Shown: positions 49,601 through 58,271, counted from the first letter of the stretch. The stretch is 64,000 nt of DNA from Sandarakinorhabdus sp. (GCA_020692215.1 JAIMKW010000001.1:62001-126000); one strand, 5' to 3'. Notes: generated by a model from the letters alone, not told the origin. Numbers and translations: made by a program.

Positions 49601-52600
49601 GAGACCTGTCCGGGGGCTGATGTCTCGCACCGTATTCCCGAAGTCGTCCAGGTAGCGGATGAACCGGATGCTGCTGACACCGCCACCGGGATTGGCGACC
49701 CACTCCGCCCGCTTGCCGGCAAGGAAAAAGTCGGTGATGTGCGCGCCGGCATCTACCTGCTGTTTCACACGGCCCAGTGTGTCGTAACTGTTTCTGATAT
49801 TCGCGCCCGGCGCAGCGCAATTTGTGCCAGAACCTTGGACCGGCAGATAATAGGACGTCATTCGGCCGTTGGCGTCATAGCAGTAGAGCGTGCGCCCGCC
49901 GCGCACGTCGACCACCTGCTGCAGCAGATTGCCACTATAGGCGTATGTCACGCTTCGAGCTGGCGCCCCGAGCAAGGGCGTATCTGTCACGCCAGTGATA
50001 CGATCCCCGGCCCAAACCAAGTTGAGGCGACGTCCCAGGTTGTTTGACACCCGTGTGAGCTTTCCTGCGCTATAGACGAAGCTCGTCTTGATGCCGGCAG
50101 GATCGACGATCTCGGTCGCGAAGGCGGTTCCGCCTGTGTCGGGCGCACCAAAGTTAATTCGCTGGCCATCGGCCGCAGTCAGCATTCGCGCAGTGGGCAA
50201 GCCAGTAAGCCGCGAGGTTGAACCACGGGGAGGGTTGTAGCTCTCATCGGCAAGGCGCTGGAATGCCATGGCGCTGGTGCCTGTGTTGACCGTGACGATG
50301 TTGTTGACCAGCCTGTCGCCGAGCCACCTGTTTCCGATCGCAGCAACGGCGATGTTGAGAAGCGGCGGTGTAGGATCGCTCATAAGATCGCGGTTGACGA
50401 ACTTGACCGCCAGCATCTCGGCCGCGTCCCAGGCATCCAGGCCGCCCATGGGCCTTACACCGTCGCTGCCCTGCCTAAGCCAGATATCGAGGTTGTGCTT
50501 CCAGCCCTGACCCAGCGGAGACGTGGGAAGTATATCGGCTGTCGTGTAGGCTCGCTCGAAAGCGAGCGCGCGGGAAGTACCGAACTCGCCCACCGCGATG
50601 TCGGCTTCGCTCGCGACAAAAGCGCCACTCCCCTGATCGACAGGATCTGAAATGAAGCTCGAAACCGGCTGCACAATGTTACGGTTGACCCACCCGAAAA
50701 AGCCGCCCGAACTAGGCACAGACTCCTCACGGCGCGCAGTGACAACGATCGTCTGAAAATCGTTCGCATCGGCAAACGCCACGGTGTTGCTCGGCGACTG
50801 AGTCGTTCCGCTGAAGCCGCCAGAATAATTCCCTGATATGGCGGCCCAAAATAGAATTCCTCCTGCCCCCTGATCGCGGAACCCGTAATATCCTGTCCCA
50901 GTCCATTTTGGAGACGTCGTCACCGCCGGATCTGTAAGGTTTCCCCGCTGAGGAAGCACTACACGATAACTCTGATTACAAACCAAATCCTGTATAGCGG
51001 ATTTTGTGCCAGCAGTGTAGGAAACCAATTGGCTCTGATACGCTGTATAGTCCGTGCAACTTGTTAAATCAAAAACCTTGTTAGAGGTAGTCTGCGCGAT
51101 ACCGATATCCAGCAACTTCGCAGTCGAAAGCGAAGGGACGCCCGAAACTTGCTGGACGGTGGCCGACTCGAGCACGCTTGACTGGCCAACAAACTCAAAG
51201 AAATTGTTTTTTTGTATTGTCGGCGTATATGTCCCGTCGCCGTTCAACTGGGGGTTAACCCCAGGAAACAGCCACACGCCAGGAAGATCGACATAAGGCC
51301 CACCGTTCGCGCCAGTGTGGCCGGCGATTCCGACCATGAAAAACGGAAAGCCCCCGTTGCGCATGCTGTCTGTCGAAATGCTTTGATAAAGGCTTGCCTG
51401 CAACGACCAGCTGAGACCCATCGTCGCCAGAGTTTCGCCTAGGTTTGCTTCAGCGGCAGGGGGAATACCCGCAGTAGTCGCCCTTATCGAGGCCAGGCGA
51501 TGCAATTCCACCATGTTCGGGCCGACAGGTCCCCACGTATTGGAGATCACATAAGTACCTCCAGCCTCGATTCTGGCCGGGATGCATCGCGAAAGGGAAG
51601 CAGTCCCACACCAGACAGCATAGCCTGAGCCATTCACGGTGGCATCAGAACAGTTTACGCCTGCGAATGGCATGCATATCGAGAGTCTTATGTCCGTGGA
51701 TGTGCCGGCCGGGATAGGCGTCGTTCCCGTGGCAACGGCGATGCCGTCGAGATTGAGGACTGGAAAGTTATTGGCATTGAAAGTGACTGACAGACGCTTG
51801 CCGTACACGACGTCCGATGAAAAAAGCACCGATATTCCGTTGAAGTTTATGAGCAAAGATGGCTTCCACGTGCCATTGATCACGAACGGATCGGCGTATC
51901 GCTCAACCACGGAATAAGGAAGCGGGGGTAATGATGTAGGAAAGGTTTCGACAACTTTGTATCCACCAATCACCTGGTCGAGACTTCGAATATTGTTTGC
52001 TCGGAGATACGATTGCAAATTTTGGGCAAATTTTGGTATGCTCTGCGCTTTGCTCGGATCGAGAAGGTCGCCCCTGTTCAGGGTTGTCAAAACCTTAGGA
52101 TCTAAGTTGCAATTGGTGCAGGCCGCAGCAAGATAGGAAGATCGGCTATACCCGAGGGCGGTGGCCAGGTTGACGGTTGGTGGATTGAAAAGGTGGGTCT
52201 TGAAGGACGGATCAATCTCGGTGACGATGCCCCCGACCGTAACTTTGACCCAAACGTGCCCCAGCTCGATGTTCGCCGTTCCTGTGCACTTAGGGAAATC
52301 GCTGACCGTGTAAGAGGTCGGGGCGCCTCCGCTTGCGAAAGTGGCGGCCAATGGGCACACGTTCATTCCGTTGAGAGCAATCCATGAGGCAGCGGTTGCC
52401 GCAGGCATGCGTATTTTCCCGCGCACAAGTACGGCCGATGTGCCAGCGGCGGGATTCGAGTTGATTAAATCGGCGGTAAGCTGAGCAATATCGAACGCCG
52501 ATCCTGTTCCATCAATCAGCGTGGCCGTCGACCCTTTGAGAACACCCCATATGGGCACGTATCGAATATTGTTTTGGATAAACTCGTAGATGAGGATGGG

Positions 52601-52912
52601 GTCGTTTTTCAGTGCCCGAGCCAACTCGGCGACAGATGCAGGAACCGGAGCGGTCGATAAAGAGGAGGTCGCCGCCCTCACACCATCGGCACGCAAGGTA
52701 GAGGACGCGACCGTTCTGCCGCGGGCCATGGGCGCGAGATCAATGCGACTGGAAGTGATTTGCTCTGCACGGCCTGGGTCAACTGGCGGGAGCAGCAGAG
52801 CCTCCGTACCTGGACGATCAAGGGGTTTCGCGTGCAAGCCGTGCGGGATAAGCAAAAAGCTGGGTAAACCAGCAAGACAGAGAATGACGCGGATGACGCT
52901 TAATGAACACAT
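46625..52912 (-). CDS. Secreted Rhs polymorphic toxin (RHS/YD repeats, variable C-tip)
   Basis: The 2095-residue protein begins with a signal peptide (MCSLSVIRVILCLAGLPSFLLIPHGLHA). Next come a transglutaminase-like domain (about 85-240: DPILIYEFIQNNIRYVP, GSAFDIAQLTADL, HVWVKVTVGGIVTEIDPSF) that seems to lack the catalytic Cys, a large unknown region, a DUF6531-like segment (FGTSRALAFERAYTTADIL), many YD repeats and the core end GRFLQTDPLGTADGLNLYAYV...INRVDPTGL. The last 155 residues (46628-47092) are the variable tip: a pretoxin helix (GISLARGDYLGAGLSTAAVIP) and a small domain with GGYKAEPKGAGTLYVG, GPPTAYYTPPG and LKIRLSDRP, reminiscent of Ntox21-type nucleases. Low A+T contrast supports transfer. 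Confidence 0.9.
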   Translation of the reverse strand: MCSLSVIRVILCLAGLPSFLLIPHGLHAKPLDRPGTEALLLPPVDPGRAEQITSSRIDLAPMARGRTVASSTLRADGVRAATSSLSTAPVPASVAELARALKNDPILIYEFIQNNIRYVPIWGVLKGSTATLIDGTGSAFDIAQLTADLINSNPAAGTSAVLVRGKIRMPAATAASWIALNGMNVCPLAATFASGGAPTSYTVSDFPKCTGTANIELGHVWVKVTVGGIVTEIDPSFKTHLFNPPTVNLATALGYSRSSYLAAACTNCNLDPKVLTTLNRGDLLDPSKAQSIPKFAQNLQSYLRANNIRSLDQVIGGYKVVETFPTSLPPLPYSVVERYADPFVINGTWKPSLLINFNGISVLFSSDVVYGKRLSVTFNANNFPVLNLDGIAVATGTTPIPAGTSTDIRLSICMPFAGVNCSDATVNGSGYAVWCGTASLSRCIPARIEAGGTYVISNTWGPVGPNMVELHRLASIRATTAGIPPAAEANLGETLATMGLSWSLQASLYQSISTDSMRNGGFPFFMVGIAGHTGANGGPYVDLPGVWLFPGVNPQLNGDGTYTPTIQKNNFFEFVGQSSVLESATVQQVSGVPSLSTAKLLDIGIAQTTSNKVFDLTSCTDYTAYQSQLVSYTAGTKSAIQDLVCNQSYRVVLPQRGNLTDPAVTTSPKWTGTGYYGFRDQGAGGILFWAAISGNYSGGFSGTTQSPSNTVAFADANDFQTIVVTARREESVPSSGGFFGWVNRNIVQPVSSFISDPVDQGSGAFVASEADIAVGEFGTSRALAFERAYTTADILPTSPLGQGWKHNLDIWLRQGSDGVRPMGGLDAWDAAEMLAVKFVNRDLMSDPTPPLLNIAVAAIGNRWLGDRLVNNIVTVNTGTSAMAFQRLADESYNPPRGSTSRLTGLPTARMLTAADGQRINFGAPDTGGTAFATEIVDPAGIKTSFVYSAGKLTRVSNNLGRRLNLVWAGDRITGVTDTPLLGAPARSVTYAYSGNLLQQVVDVRGGRTLYCYDANGRMTSYYLPVQGSGTNCAAPGANIRNSYDTLGRVKQQVDAGAHITDFFLAGKRAEWVANPGGGVSSIRFIRYLDDFGNTVRDISPRTGLATTYLYDAVGRPVRTNLPEGNAVETSYDIRSNVTRTCIIPKTAGAYPACDTSGASQHIWTTTTYGEGIGVWSCVAINTCNRPFSVTDPLGNMTSMTYFADGQLNTITAPTPSGYAGAPRTVNSYTATPSLSGTINLLTQQQVTATAGSPPSLVTSFAYDTATNGLVLKSATVDPAGLNLATTYGYDGYGNQTSIRGPRTDVNDTSVTTYDAARNPITYTGPNPGSGPPVTQISYDANGRVTSTARKLGSFWMVTCTTYTPSGQVGSSFGPFKRSSATDCTFAGNTAVPLVTYGYDGADRLISTTSAVADGNRITQLSLFPDSRIASVIRAAGTPIASTESTTYSANGLPTTVTDARGNVTAMLYDGFDRLSQLRYPLATGGAPSTTDLVAYAYDKRGLITARSLRGTGNVAPGCTQCLTFAYDQLGRLTQKAVPAIAANASPAVPAIPGYTVHYKYDLVGRPISEGFNPTTPELTRSYDNASRITSTVQHGRTVGYSYGTPAQGLARTMTWPSSAGLVLSCTDALGRVTQIKDAADCMTTTGRLVAYTYDDLSRRISATATNGTSSTYAYHDTGALDALSHTLGGGGSVAYGYDYNRALQIVSRTTDNDLYAWTNHYNVTRAYAVNGLDQYTRVGPWGYVWDARGNLLSNGGRRLGYDGENRLSAIVDRSATTMLAYDPAGRLRQSGDTQFLYSGDALIGEYAVSGGALIARYVPGPGVNETVVRADGAGTKSWLHADERGSVVAVSNAAGAVTTINQYGPYGETGTVAAGRNEGRLRYTGQMLLAQPGLYHYRARAYDANLGRFLQTDPLGTADGLNLYAYVANDPINRVDPTGLFAENRGGRLDKLQTTLDVGGLVPGLGEPLDLLNAGISLARGDYLGAGLSTAAVIPIVGSTATAGKLGGKFSEYIDTTIGNSIRNVTTNVSPGEFGQNLLAGGYKAEPKGAGTLYVGPEGQKYMVNPSSKSGPPTAYYTPPGVQDQTLKIRLSDRP
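47568..47953 (-). repeat. 386-bp duplicated Rhs segment (copy in rhs)
   Basis: This stretch of the rhs gene recurs at 45419-45804 in the same orientation with a constant offset of 2149 bp and only a few mismatches, so the duplication is recent. The matched part encodes YD repeats just before the core end. Confidence 0.85.
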
Positions 52913-53015
52913 AGCTAGTCCTCGAAACGGCCCCTGTATTGACTGGAAATCTTTAGATGTTCATCATATGGGCCCACGGTTATTATGAGGCGTGGCAGTC
53001 GCCTCAAGATAACGC

Positions 53016-53309
53016 TCAGTTAAATAAGGGATCAACTAAGGGTAAAACAAAGTATTCCCCCATGGGCAACACGATCACCCAAACAGGCATCCGTCCTTGC
53101 GAGCCGGTAACTATCAGCGTTTGCCGATTGCCGGCCGTGTCGATTTTATAGGATGTATCCACGCCGTCATTGATGCTGCCCGTTCGCACGACTTTGGTAA
53201 GTCGTCCGAGCGCGTCAAGGGTAAACGTTTGAGTCTCAGCTGCTTTGAGCGAAGATGTCCCGTTGGCGATCGCCAAGGCCGCAAAAATGCAGGCGGTTGC
53301 ATGCTGCAT
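53016..53309 (-). CDS. Small exported protein with one YD-type repeat
   Basis: The 97-residue protein begins MQHATACIFAALAIANGTSSLKAAE, a signal peptide, and then TQTFTLDALGRLTKVVRTGSINDGVDTSYKIDTAGNRQTLIVTGS, a single pair of RHS/YD strands, followed by a hydrophobic tail (VWVIVLPMGEYFVLPLVDPLF). It lies 103 bp upstream of the large rhs gene on the same strand. It may be an Rhs accessory that caps or seeds the shell, or a worn-down Rhs fragment. Confidence 0.6.
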   Translation of the reverse strand: MQHATACIFAALAIANGTSSLKAAETQTFTLDALGRLTKVVRTGSINDGVDTSYKIDTAGNRQTLIVTGSQGRMPVWVIVLPMGEYFVLPLVDPLFN

Positions 53310-53754
53310 GCGCCATACTCTCTACCTTTGCGGACCCGCTATATACTCCTACCATATCGCGGGCAATACAAGAGCGGATTTGTGAAAGATGTAAGATCTG
53401 GGATTGTGTTGGCGCATACAGGCGCAAGCCCACTCACGGCGATTAGGTCGAACCCGGCTCGCGTCCCGGTCATCATTCAAGATCGAAATCCATTGTTCCG
53501 ATGTGCGTGTGCAACGAATGCCGAACTCGACGAGACACGTTGGCTTGAGCACGCGCCCGCTCAACAGGCCGAGCTACTGGCCGCGGTGCGTAACCACCTT
53601 GGCCCGAGTCCGCGCAACCGACGGCTACATTCAATGATTTTCCGTTGCCCGACAGCGTTCGAAACCTACAAGCTTGTTGGCATCCTTGATGGTATTTGCA
53701 AGCCAGCCTACAACTTCATGATTTTTGTTCAATAGCTTATGGTAACATGAATGC
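53310..53754. other. Gene-poor right end of the tRNA-Glu island
   Basis: No convincing gene is visible here. Short open frames on both strands lack ribosome sites and family motifs. The sequence is relatively A+T-rich towards 53700 and ends at the attR repeat. Confidence 0.5.
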
Positions 53755-53772
53755 TCCCGTAGGGGTCACCAG
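53755..53772 (+). repeat. attR core copy of the tRNA-Glu 3' end
   Basis: TCCCGTAGGGGTCACCAG repeats the end of tRNA-Glu (37764-37781) exactly. A second integrase gene starts 92 bp to its right, so this copy probably also serves as the left junction of a second element. Confidence 0.9.
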
Positions 53773-53863
53773 GGCTGATCTACCGCCTTGGAATAAGGCG
53801 AAAAGATAAGTTTTCAGCTATTTAGACGTGCCATCTGGTCACAACTCTGTGATACAAAGGGGC

Positions 53864-55510
53864 ATGGATAAGATGGCAGATATGCACCGGCTGCTTAAGC
53901 GCGGCGACACATACCATTATCATCGGCGTGTGCCCCTCCACCTTGTCGACATCGTCGGCAAAAGGTTCATCAGGCTTGCGCTGGGGACCGATAGCGCCAA
54001 GGAAGCGCGCCGCCGCCGAACCCTCGAAGATGCTCGCGCTGATGTCATGTTTCGCGAAGCTGAGAAGGGCATCAAGCCCGGCAGTGGTCGAGTGGGTGTG
54101 TCGCTGGAAACCCTCACCAGCTACGTGTGGGAGAACGTAGAAGAGATGGACCGCAAGGCATCGGCACGTCTGGCTATGTCACCGCCCGCAGACAAGGAGA
54201 CGCTAGCCTACTTGGTGCAGGATGCCGAGATCGAGCTTGGCATTCTCACTGATCCCGGTGATCCTCGGCAGGATGAATTTGTATCTCGGGTAACCGACAG
54301 AATTGTCCACGCACATGGTGTGAGCCTGACGGACACCGCGTTGGTCGCGCAGTTCGCCGAAACGGTCCGACGGGGCTTGGCGGAAGTGACGCGCCGTCGG
54401 ATTGCACGGCTTACGAATTCAAACGAGAAAGCATTTCACGATGTGATGTTCGACCCTAATGCGCAGCCTGTTTCCCCGGTGAGCGTAGCTTCATTGGATG
54501 CCGACATCGTGAACGGCTGGGCAGCGGAACGCAGACCCTCACAGAAGGCCGTGGATAGCTGCCGGAGTGAAGCCAGAAAATTCCTTGCCCGTGCCGGGCC
54601 TCGATCGGTGGGGGCCATCACCCGCACGGATGTGCTGAACTACAAGGCGGGGTTGATTACGGATGGCCAGAGTCCCGCCAACATCAAGACGCGGTTAAGC
54701 CGGCTGAACACCTTGCTGGGCTGGGCGGCGGAAAATGGGCATCTGTCTTCGAACCCCGCCAAGGGCATCACCATCAAGGTGTCGAAAAAGTCCAAGGACA
54801 GGCGTCAGCCATTTAGCCCTGACGACCTGAATGCAATCTTCAGCGGCCCCGTTCATGCTGCGGGCAAACGACCCGTTCCTGGGGGAGGCGACGCTGCTTA
54901 CTGGCTTCCCTTGCTTGCGCTATTCACCAGCGCACGCCTCGAAGAGCTTGCCCAGCTTCGTCCGCAAGATGTTTTTCAGCACACCTACGCCTGCAATGGC
55001 GGCCAGAGTCGGCAGAGCTGGTTCATCAACATGGTTGAAGTCGATGGCGAGACCGGCACCACGATAAAGAACATTGTCAGTGAGCGCCTTGTCCCGGTGC
55101 ACCTCACACTGGAGAAGCTGGGCTTTATCAAATTCATAAAGGTCCAGAAGGACGCTGGACATGTCCGCATCTTCCACCTGTTGAAACCAGGGGCCTATGG
55201 ACGGCTAGGCAACAAGTGGGGCGAATGGTGGAGCAAATATATGCGCGGCCCGATCGGCATCACCGACAGAAGGAAGGTGTTCCACAGTTTCCGTCACACT
55301 TTTAAGGACATGGCTCGGCACGGCAATCTGCCCGAAGGGGTTGCGCGTCAAATCATGGGGCACAGTGGGGAGGATGTGGCTGACGACTATGGAAACGGAT
55401 ATTCGCTTTTCCAGCTTGTCGAGGCAATGGCGAGGATCGAGCCCATGGGGGTAAATCTGCCTCCGCCTTCACCCCTGCATTCCGACCTATCACCCGTGAT
55501 GCAGCCATAG
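53864..55510 (+). CDS. Tyrosine integrase of the second element
   Basis: The 548-residue recombinase begins MDKMADMHRLLKRGDTYHYHRRVPLHLVDIVGKRFIRLALGTDS, an N-terminal DUF6538-type region. After a long helical part the catalytic domain shows Arg in LFTSARLEELAQL, HxxR in VFHSFRHTFKDMARH, His in IMGHSGEDVAD and a likely nucleophile Tyr in DYGNGYS. AAAGGGG precedes the ATG at 53864; a GTG at 53828 is in frame. It is distinct from the island 1 integrase and encoded beside the shared att repeat, so it likely uses the same tRNA. Confidence 0.9.
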   Translation: MDKMADMHRLLKRGDTYHYHRRVPLHLVDIVGKRFIRLALGTDSAKEARRRRTLEDARADVMFREAEKGIKPGSGRVGVSLETLTSYVWENVEEMDRKASARLAMSPPADKETLAYLVQDAEIELGILTDPGDPRQDEFVSRVTDRIVHAHGVSLTDTALVAQFAETVRRGLAEVTRRRIARLTNSNEKAFHDVMFDPNAQPVSPVSVASLDADIVNGWAAERRPSQKAVDSCRSEARKFLARAGPRSVGAITRTDVLNYKAGLITDGQSPANIKTRLSRLNTLLGWAAENGHLSSNPAKGITIKVSKKSKDRRQPFSPDDLNAIFSGPVHAAGKRPVPGGGDAAYWLPLLALFTSARLEELAQLRPQDVFQHTYACNGGQSRQSWFINMVEVDGETGTTIKNIVSERLVPVHLTLEKLGFIKFIKVQKDAGHVRIFHLLKPGAYGRLGNKWGEWWSKYMRGPIGITDRRKVFHSFRHTFKDMARHGNLPEGVARQIMGHSGEDVADDYGNGYSLFQLVEAMARIEPMGVNLPPPSPLHSDLSPVMQP

Positions 55511-55741
55511 GAGTAAGGGTCCAACGGCGTTGCAACTTGACGGCCATAGATTTTCGGCATGCGATGCGCTAGCTTGCACCCTATTAGGGTTTGAAATCAG
55601 ACAGCTAAGTCAACTTGCCCGTCATGATCACTTAATGAGGACAAAAGGCCTCTAGCCCGCTAACGTTCTGAGCGGCACATCGGTATAGCCGAAGGCACCC
55701 CGAGTCGTTTGTCGTTGGCTCGTGTATGTGCAGGGTAGATT
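55511..55741. other. Intergenic region between integrase and Rep-like gene
   Basis: The 231-bp gap contains one clear dyad, ACCCTATTAGGGT (55578-55590), and nothing else I can name. It must carry the promoter of the 55742 gene. Confidence 0.4.
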
Positions 55742-56749
55742 GTGGCCAAAATCAAAATCCCAAAGAAGGTGGTTTCTAACAAGACCCAAACCCACGGGGA
55801 TAATCCACTAGCCACCCCATTGATCATCGCTACAGACGGACAGCCTACAATCCCTAGCCTGGTTCCCTTCATCGACCGACTGGCGGTGGTGGTAAAGGTT
55901 CCTCCAGGTCAGGATGCTCACGAAATGTGGAGCAGCATAACAGCGACCGTAAAAGACCCAGAGGTGTTCAAGGGAACGAAGAAGCATTCCAGCTATAAAT
56001 GGGCGAAGCGGATTATGCTGCCTTCAGTCATCGATGCTCATAAGTGGCCACACTTTCAATATGCACAGGCGGACGAACAGGCGACCAGTTTTCGGATTGA
56101 GTTCGTCCCGGTTGACATAGGAGTACAGGGACTGCTTGAGCTCCATGCGGTTCTTGCATCTCTGGTGCCCAACGGCTGGGACTATTTCGTTGAGCACGGC
56201 CACATCACGAGAATTGATGTCGCCATCGATCTTGCAAACATGCTCATGAACGAATTCCACTTCCTGCCGAAGCAGGGGGCAACCGTTAAGGTGTGGAAGA
56301 GCGATGGGACGCTTCAGACGTTCCAGCACGGGAAGGCCAACGGAAACCACACACAGATTTACAACCGAGAGGCCAAGCGCAAGGCGCAGAAGAAGCCATG
56401 GCAGAACAAAGAGGGAGTAAGGGTGGAGCGAAGGCTGATCGGCTCCAAGTTGCCCTTGAAGCAGCTAGCAACCCTGCCAAACCCATTTGCCTCCATAGCT
56501 TTGGTGGAGCGGCATCCAAATCCGCCACCGCTAGAAAAAAAACCTTACATCTGGCAGCTTTTTCTCAATGCGGCTGAACACACCTCGTTGCCTACAGCCC
56601 TTGATTTGCTGCAGTCGGATAAGCGTACCATGTACCGAGCGCACCTGAAGGATCAGAAGATGCCTTGGTGGGATATCGATGCCATCTGGCTTCAATGGCC
56701 CGCCGTTCTCGATGAACTGAAGATTGCGTCTACCAAACACTGGATATGA
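55742..56749 (+). CDS. Replication-initiation-like protein (Rep_trans type)
   Basis: The 335-residue protein has the layout of rolling-circle initiators of the Rep_trans/phage replication factor group: FVEHGHITRIDVAIDLAN (the R-x-D-x-x-x-D strand), TVKVWKSDGTLQTFQHGKANGNHTQIYNREAKRK and GVRVERRL with a following IGSKLPLKQLATL. It starts with GTG at 55742 after AGGG. In integrative elements such a Rep supports replication after excision. The catalytic tyrosine cannot be assigned with certainty. Alternatively it is a phage-type replication protein of unknown mechanism. Confidence 0.6.
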   Translation: MAKIKIPKKVVSNKTQTHGDNPLATPLIIATDGQPTIPSLVPFIDRLAVVVKVPPGQDAHEMWSSITATVKDPEVFKGTKKHSSYKWAKRIMLPSVIDAHKWPHFQYAQADEQATSFRIEFVPVDIGVQGLLELHAVLASLVPNGWDYFVEHGHITRIDVAIDLANMLMNEFHFLPKQGATVKVWKSDGTLQTFQHGKANGNHTQIYNREAKRKAQKKPWQNKEGVRVERRLIGSKLPLKQLATLPNPFASIALVERHPNPPPLEKKPYIWQLFLNAAEHTSLPTALDLLQSDKRTMYRAHLKDQKMPWWDIDAIWLQWPAVLDELKIASTKHWI

Positions 56750-57191
56750 TGCAGGGCAACGGGTCCCACTAGGCCGCCCCGACACGGAGTGGCAGAAGCA
56801 GTTCGAGCAAGCCTCCATCACTATCGTGCAATTAATTGCAAAGCTGAGGATCACCTTCAAAGCAGCCCTTGCGATCCGACTGAGAGCCCATTCTGGAGCG
56901 GTAGAAGGGCGTTCTGCCGGAGCAAATACCATGGACCGTTATGGGACAAAGGTTGGGATGGAACCGGGATGCTTTGGGCATCAGGGACAGAAATAGAGAC
57001 AATCCAAAAAGGTGCCCTGAGAGGCACATTCCCCTAGGAGAATACGCCAATGTCGGCCGTTTCCAGAAAATGGGGATGAAGCCCTGTTTTCCAGAATAAG
57101 CATTTCACGTCTTTCCCTTGGACCAGCCGCTCCATCAGCTACGATGACAGTGGGTTCCACGATTTTCGGCCTCCCAGACATGGAGGTACGA
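56750..57191. other. Non-coding stretch with the left 19-bp palindromic repeat
   Basis: No gene is supported. The region contains the repeat at 56824-56842, a small hairpin GTGCC/GGCAC (57012-57027) and two TTTCCAGAA direct repeats near 57060 and 57089. The short frames here overlap each other and lack ribosome sites. Confidence 0.5.
56824..56842 (+). repeat. Left copy of palindromic 19-bp repeat
   Basis: TCGTGCAATTAATTGCAAA occurs here and, identically, at 63834-63852, 7010 bp apart. Its core TGCAATTAATTGCA is a perfect 14-bp palindrome and is present a third time at 58309-58322. This A+T-rich site is striking in G+C-rich DNA. Confidence 0.85.
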
Positions 57192-58271
57192 ATGAACACG
57201 TCAGACTTGTGGCCCCGCGACCCTTGGATCGCAGCTTCACTGATGCAGAAGGCCATCCGGCGAGGAGAGCCTGACTTGGCCGCGCGAGGAGCCCTTGCCT
57301 ATCACCGGATGCGCGGACGGTTGGTTTGGCGGAGACTGGTTGTCATTGCCTTTGAGGATGTCGGGGTCGCCGACCCTGATCTCCTCGTCTCGATCGTTCA
57401 GCAGTGCCTTAGCGCGGATCGGCGGCGGTGTGCGGATGAGGAACGAGCAGCGCTGCAGAATGTGGCCAGGAAGATGGCACTGGCCCCCACGGACCGTTCC
57501 GCAGACTATCTTCTCTCCGCCATCAAGGACCACCCTGAGTGGGAGGCGCACAGGATCACCGTTGCCCGCCTTCCGGTCGCAGGACGCATTCAGCTTGCAG
57601 TCGATCCCAGTGCGGACCTTGCTTTGCGCGCCACTGCCACATGGTTCGGCTCCGGCGTGAACGGTGGTGGGGCTCCTATGGTTGGGCAAGGTGACCTGCG
57701 AGGCTTGATGGAGGCCTTTGCTGCTGCTGGCGTGCCGGCCGATCTGACCCAAGCAACCGAACGCGCTGTCATCCACACCAAGGAGCCGATCACCCTGTTC
57801 ATTCCCTTGTTGTGGTCCGTCGTGCGAGGGCCGGGTATCGAGCCGTCAGTTGTTGAAGGGGAAGCGAGCTCAGAACCCGCCGGAGCGGACTTCCCGCTTT
57901 GGGTGCTGGACAAGCATACGGCCGGTGGAAAGCGGGCGATCGGCGAGTTCGCTCGGGTCAATGAACCCGTCCGAACGGCTCTCGAACGGGTGGTCCCGGA
58001 TTACCGGGCGCGGGACGTGGCGTTGATGGCGGCATTCTACGCGGATGCGATCACCACTGACCAGCAGCTGATCTGGAACGGATCAGAGGCCCTGTACCGG
58101 GATGGCATGGAAGCGGACATGCTCACGGCGCATTGCCCCCGCGATGCAGCCGCCGGGATCATTGAGATCGTTCGCGCCAATCTCCATCATCTGAACGCAA
58201 TCCGCGCTCGCATGGCGTCTGCCTCCTTCTGGCCGAACCATCATGGGGTCGAATTTGGGGAGACCAGGTGA
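57192..58271 (+). CDS. RarA/MgsA C-terminal-like protein, coupled to a recombinase
   Basis: The 359-residue protein starts at the ATG at 57192, which has a perfect GGAGG site 5 nt upstream. Its N-terminal part (WIAASLMQKAIRRGEPDLAARGALAYHRMRGRLVWRRLVVIAFEDVGVADPDLL) resembles the C-terminal oligomerisation region of the AAA+ protein RarA/MgsA, but no ATPase domain is present. The rest is unfamiliar (HTKEPITLFIPLLWSVVRGPG; RDVALMAAFYADAITTDQQLIW). The stop overlaps the recombinase start as TGATG, so the two are coupled; it may be an accessory subunit for recombination or a sensor of stalled forks. Confidence 0.7.
   Translation: MNTSDLWPRDPWIAASLMQKAIRRGEPDLAARGALAYHRMRGRLVWRRLVVIAFEDVGVADPDLLVSIVQQCLSADRRRCADEERAALQNVARKMALAPTDRSADYLLSAIKDHPEWEAHRITVARLPVAGRIQLAVDPSADLALRATATWFGSGVNGGGAPMVGQGDLRGLMEAFAAAGVPADLTQATERAVIHTKEPITLFIPLLWSVVRGPGIEPSVVEGEASSEPAGADFPLWVLDKHTAGGKRAIGEFARVNEPVRTALERVVPDYRARDVALMAAFYADAITTDQQLIWNGSEALYRDGMEADMLTAHCPRDAAAGIIEIVRANLHHLNAIRARMASASFWPNHHGVEFGETR

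Larger units (their letters stand above)
37764..53772 (+). mobile_element. 16-kb mobilisable genomic island in tRNA-Glu
   Basis: The island lies between two 18-bp att copies 15,991 bp apart. It contains an integrase beside attL, an AlpA-like regulator, a damaged toxin-antitoxin pair, a Ti-type mobilisation set (traD, traC, oriT-like site, traA), an IS remnant and an Rhs toxin locus. There are no type IV secretion genes, so it would need a helper conjugation system. Base composition falls clearly in the Rhs half compared with the chromosomal part. Confidence 0.85.

Noticed and set aside
53097-53735. Plus-strand frame between the YD-repeat gene and attR
   Set aside because: It lacks a ribosome site and motifs and partly overlaps the antisense of a gene with a clear signal peptide.
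56724-57037. Short plus-strand frames between the Rep-like gene and the RarA-like gene
   Set aside because: Two overlapping frames of similar length, neither with a ribosome site, spanning the palindromic repeat.
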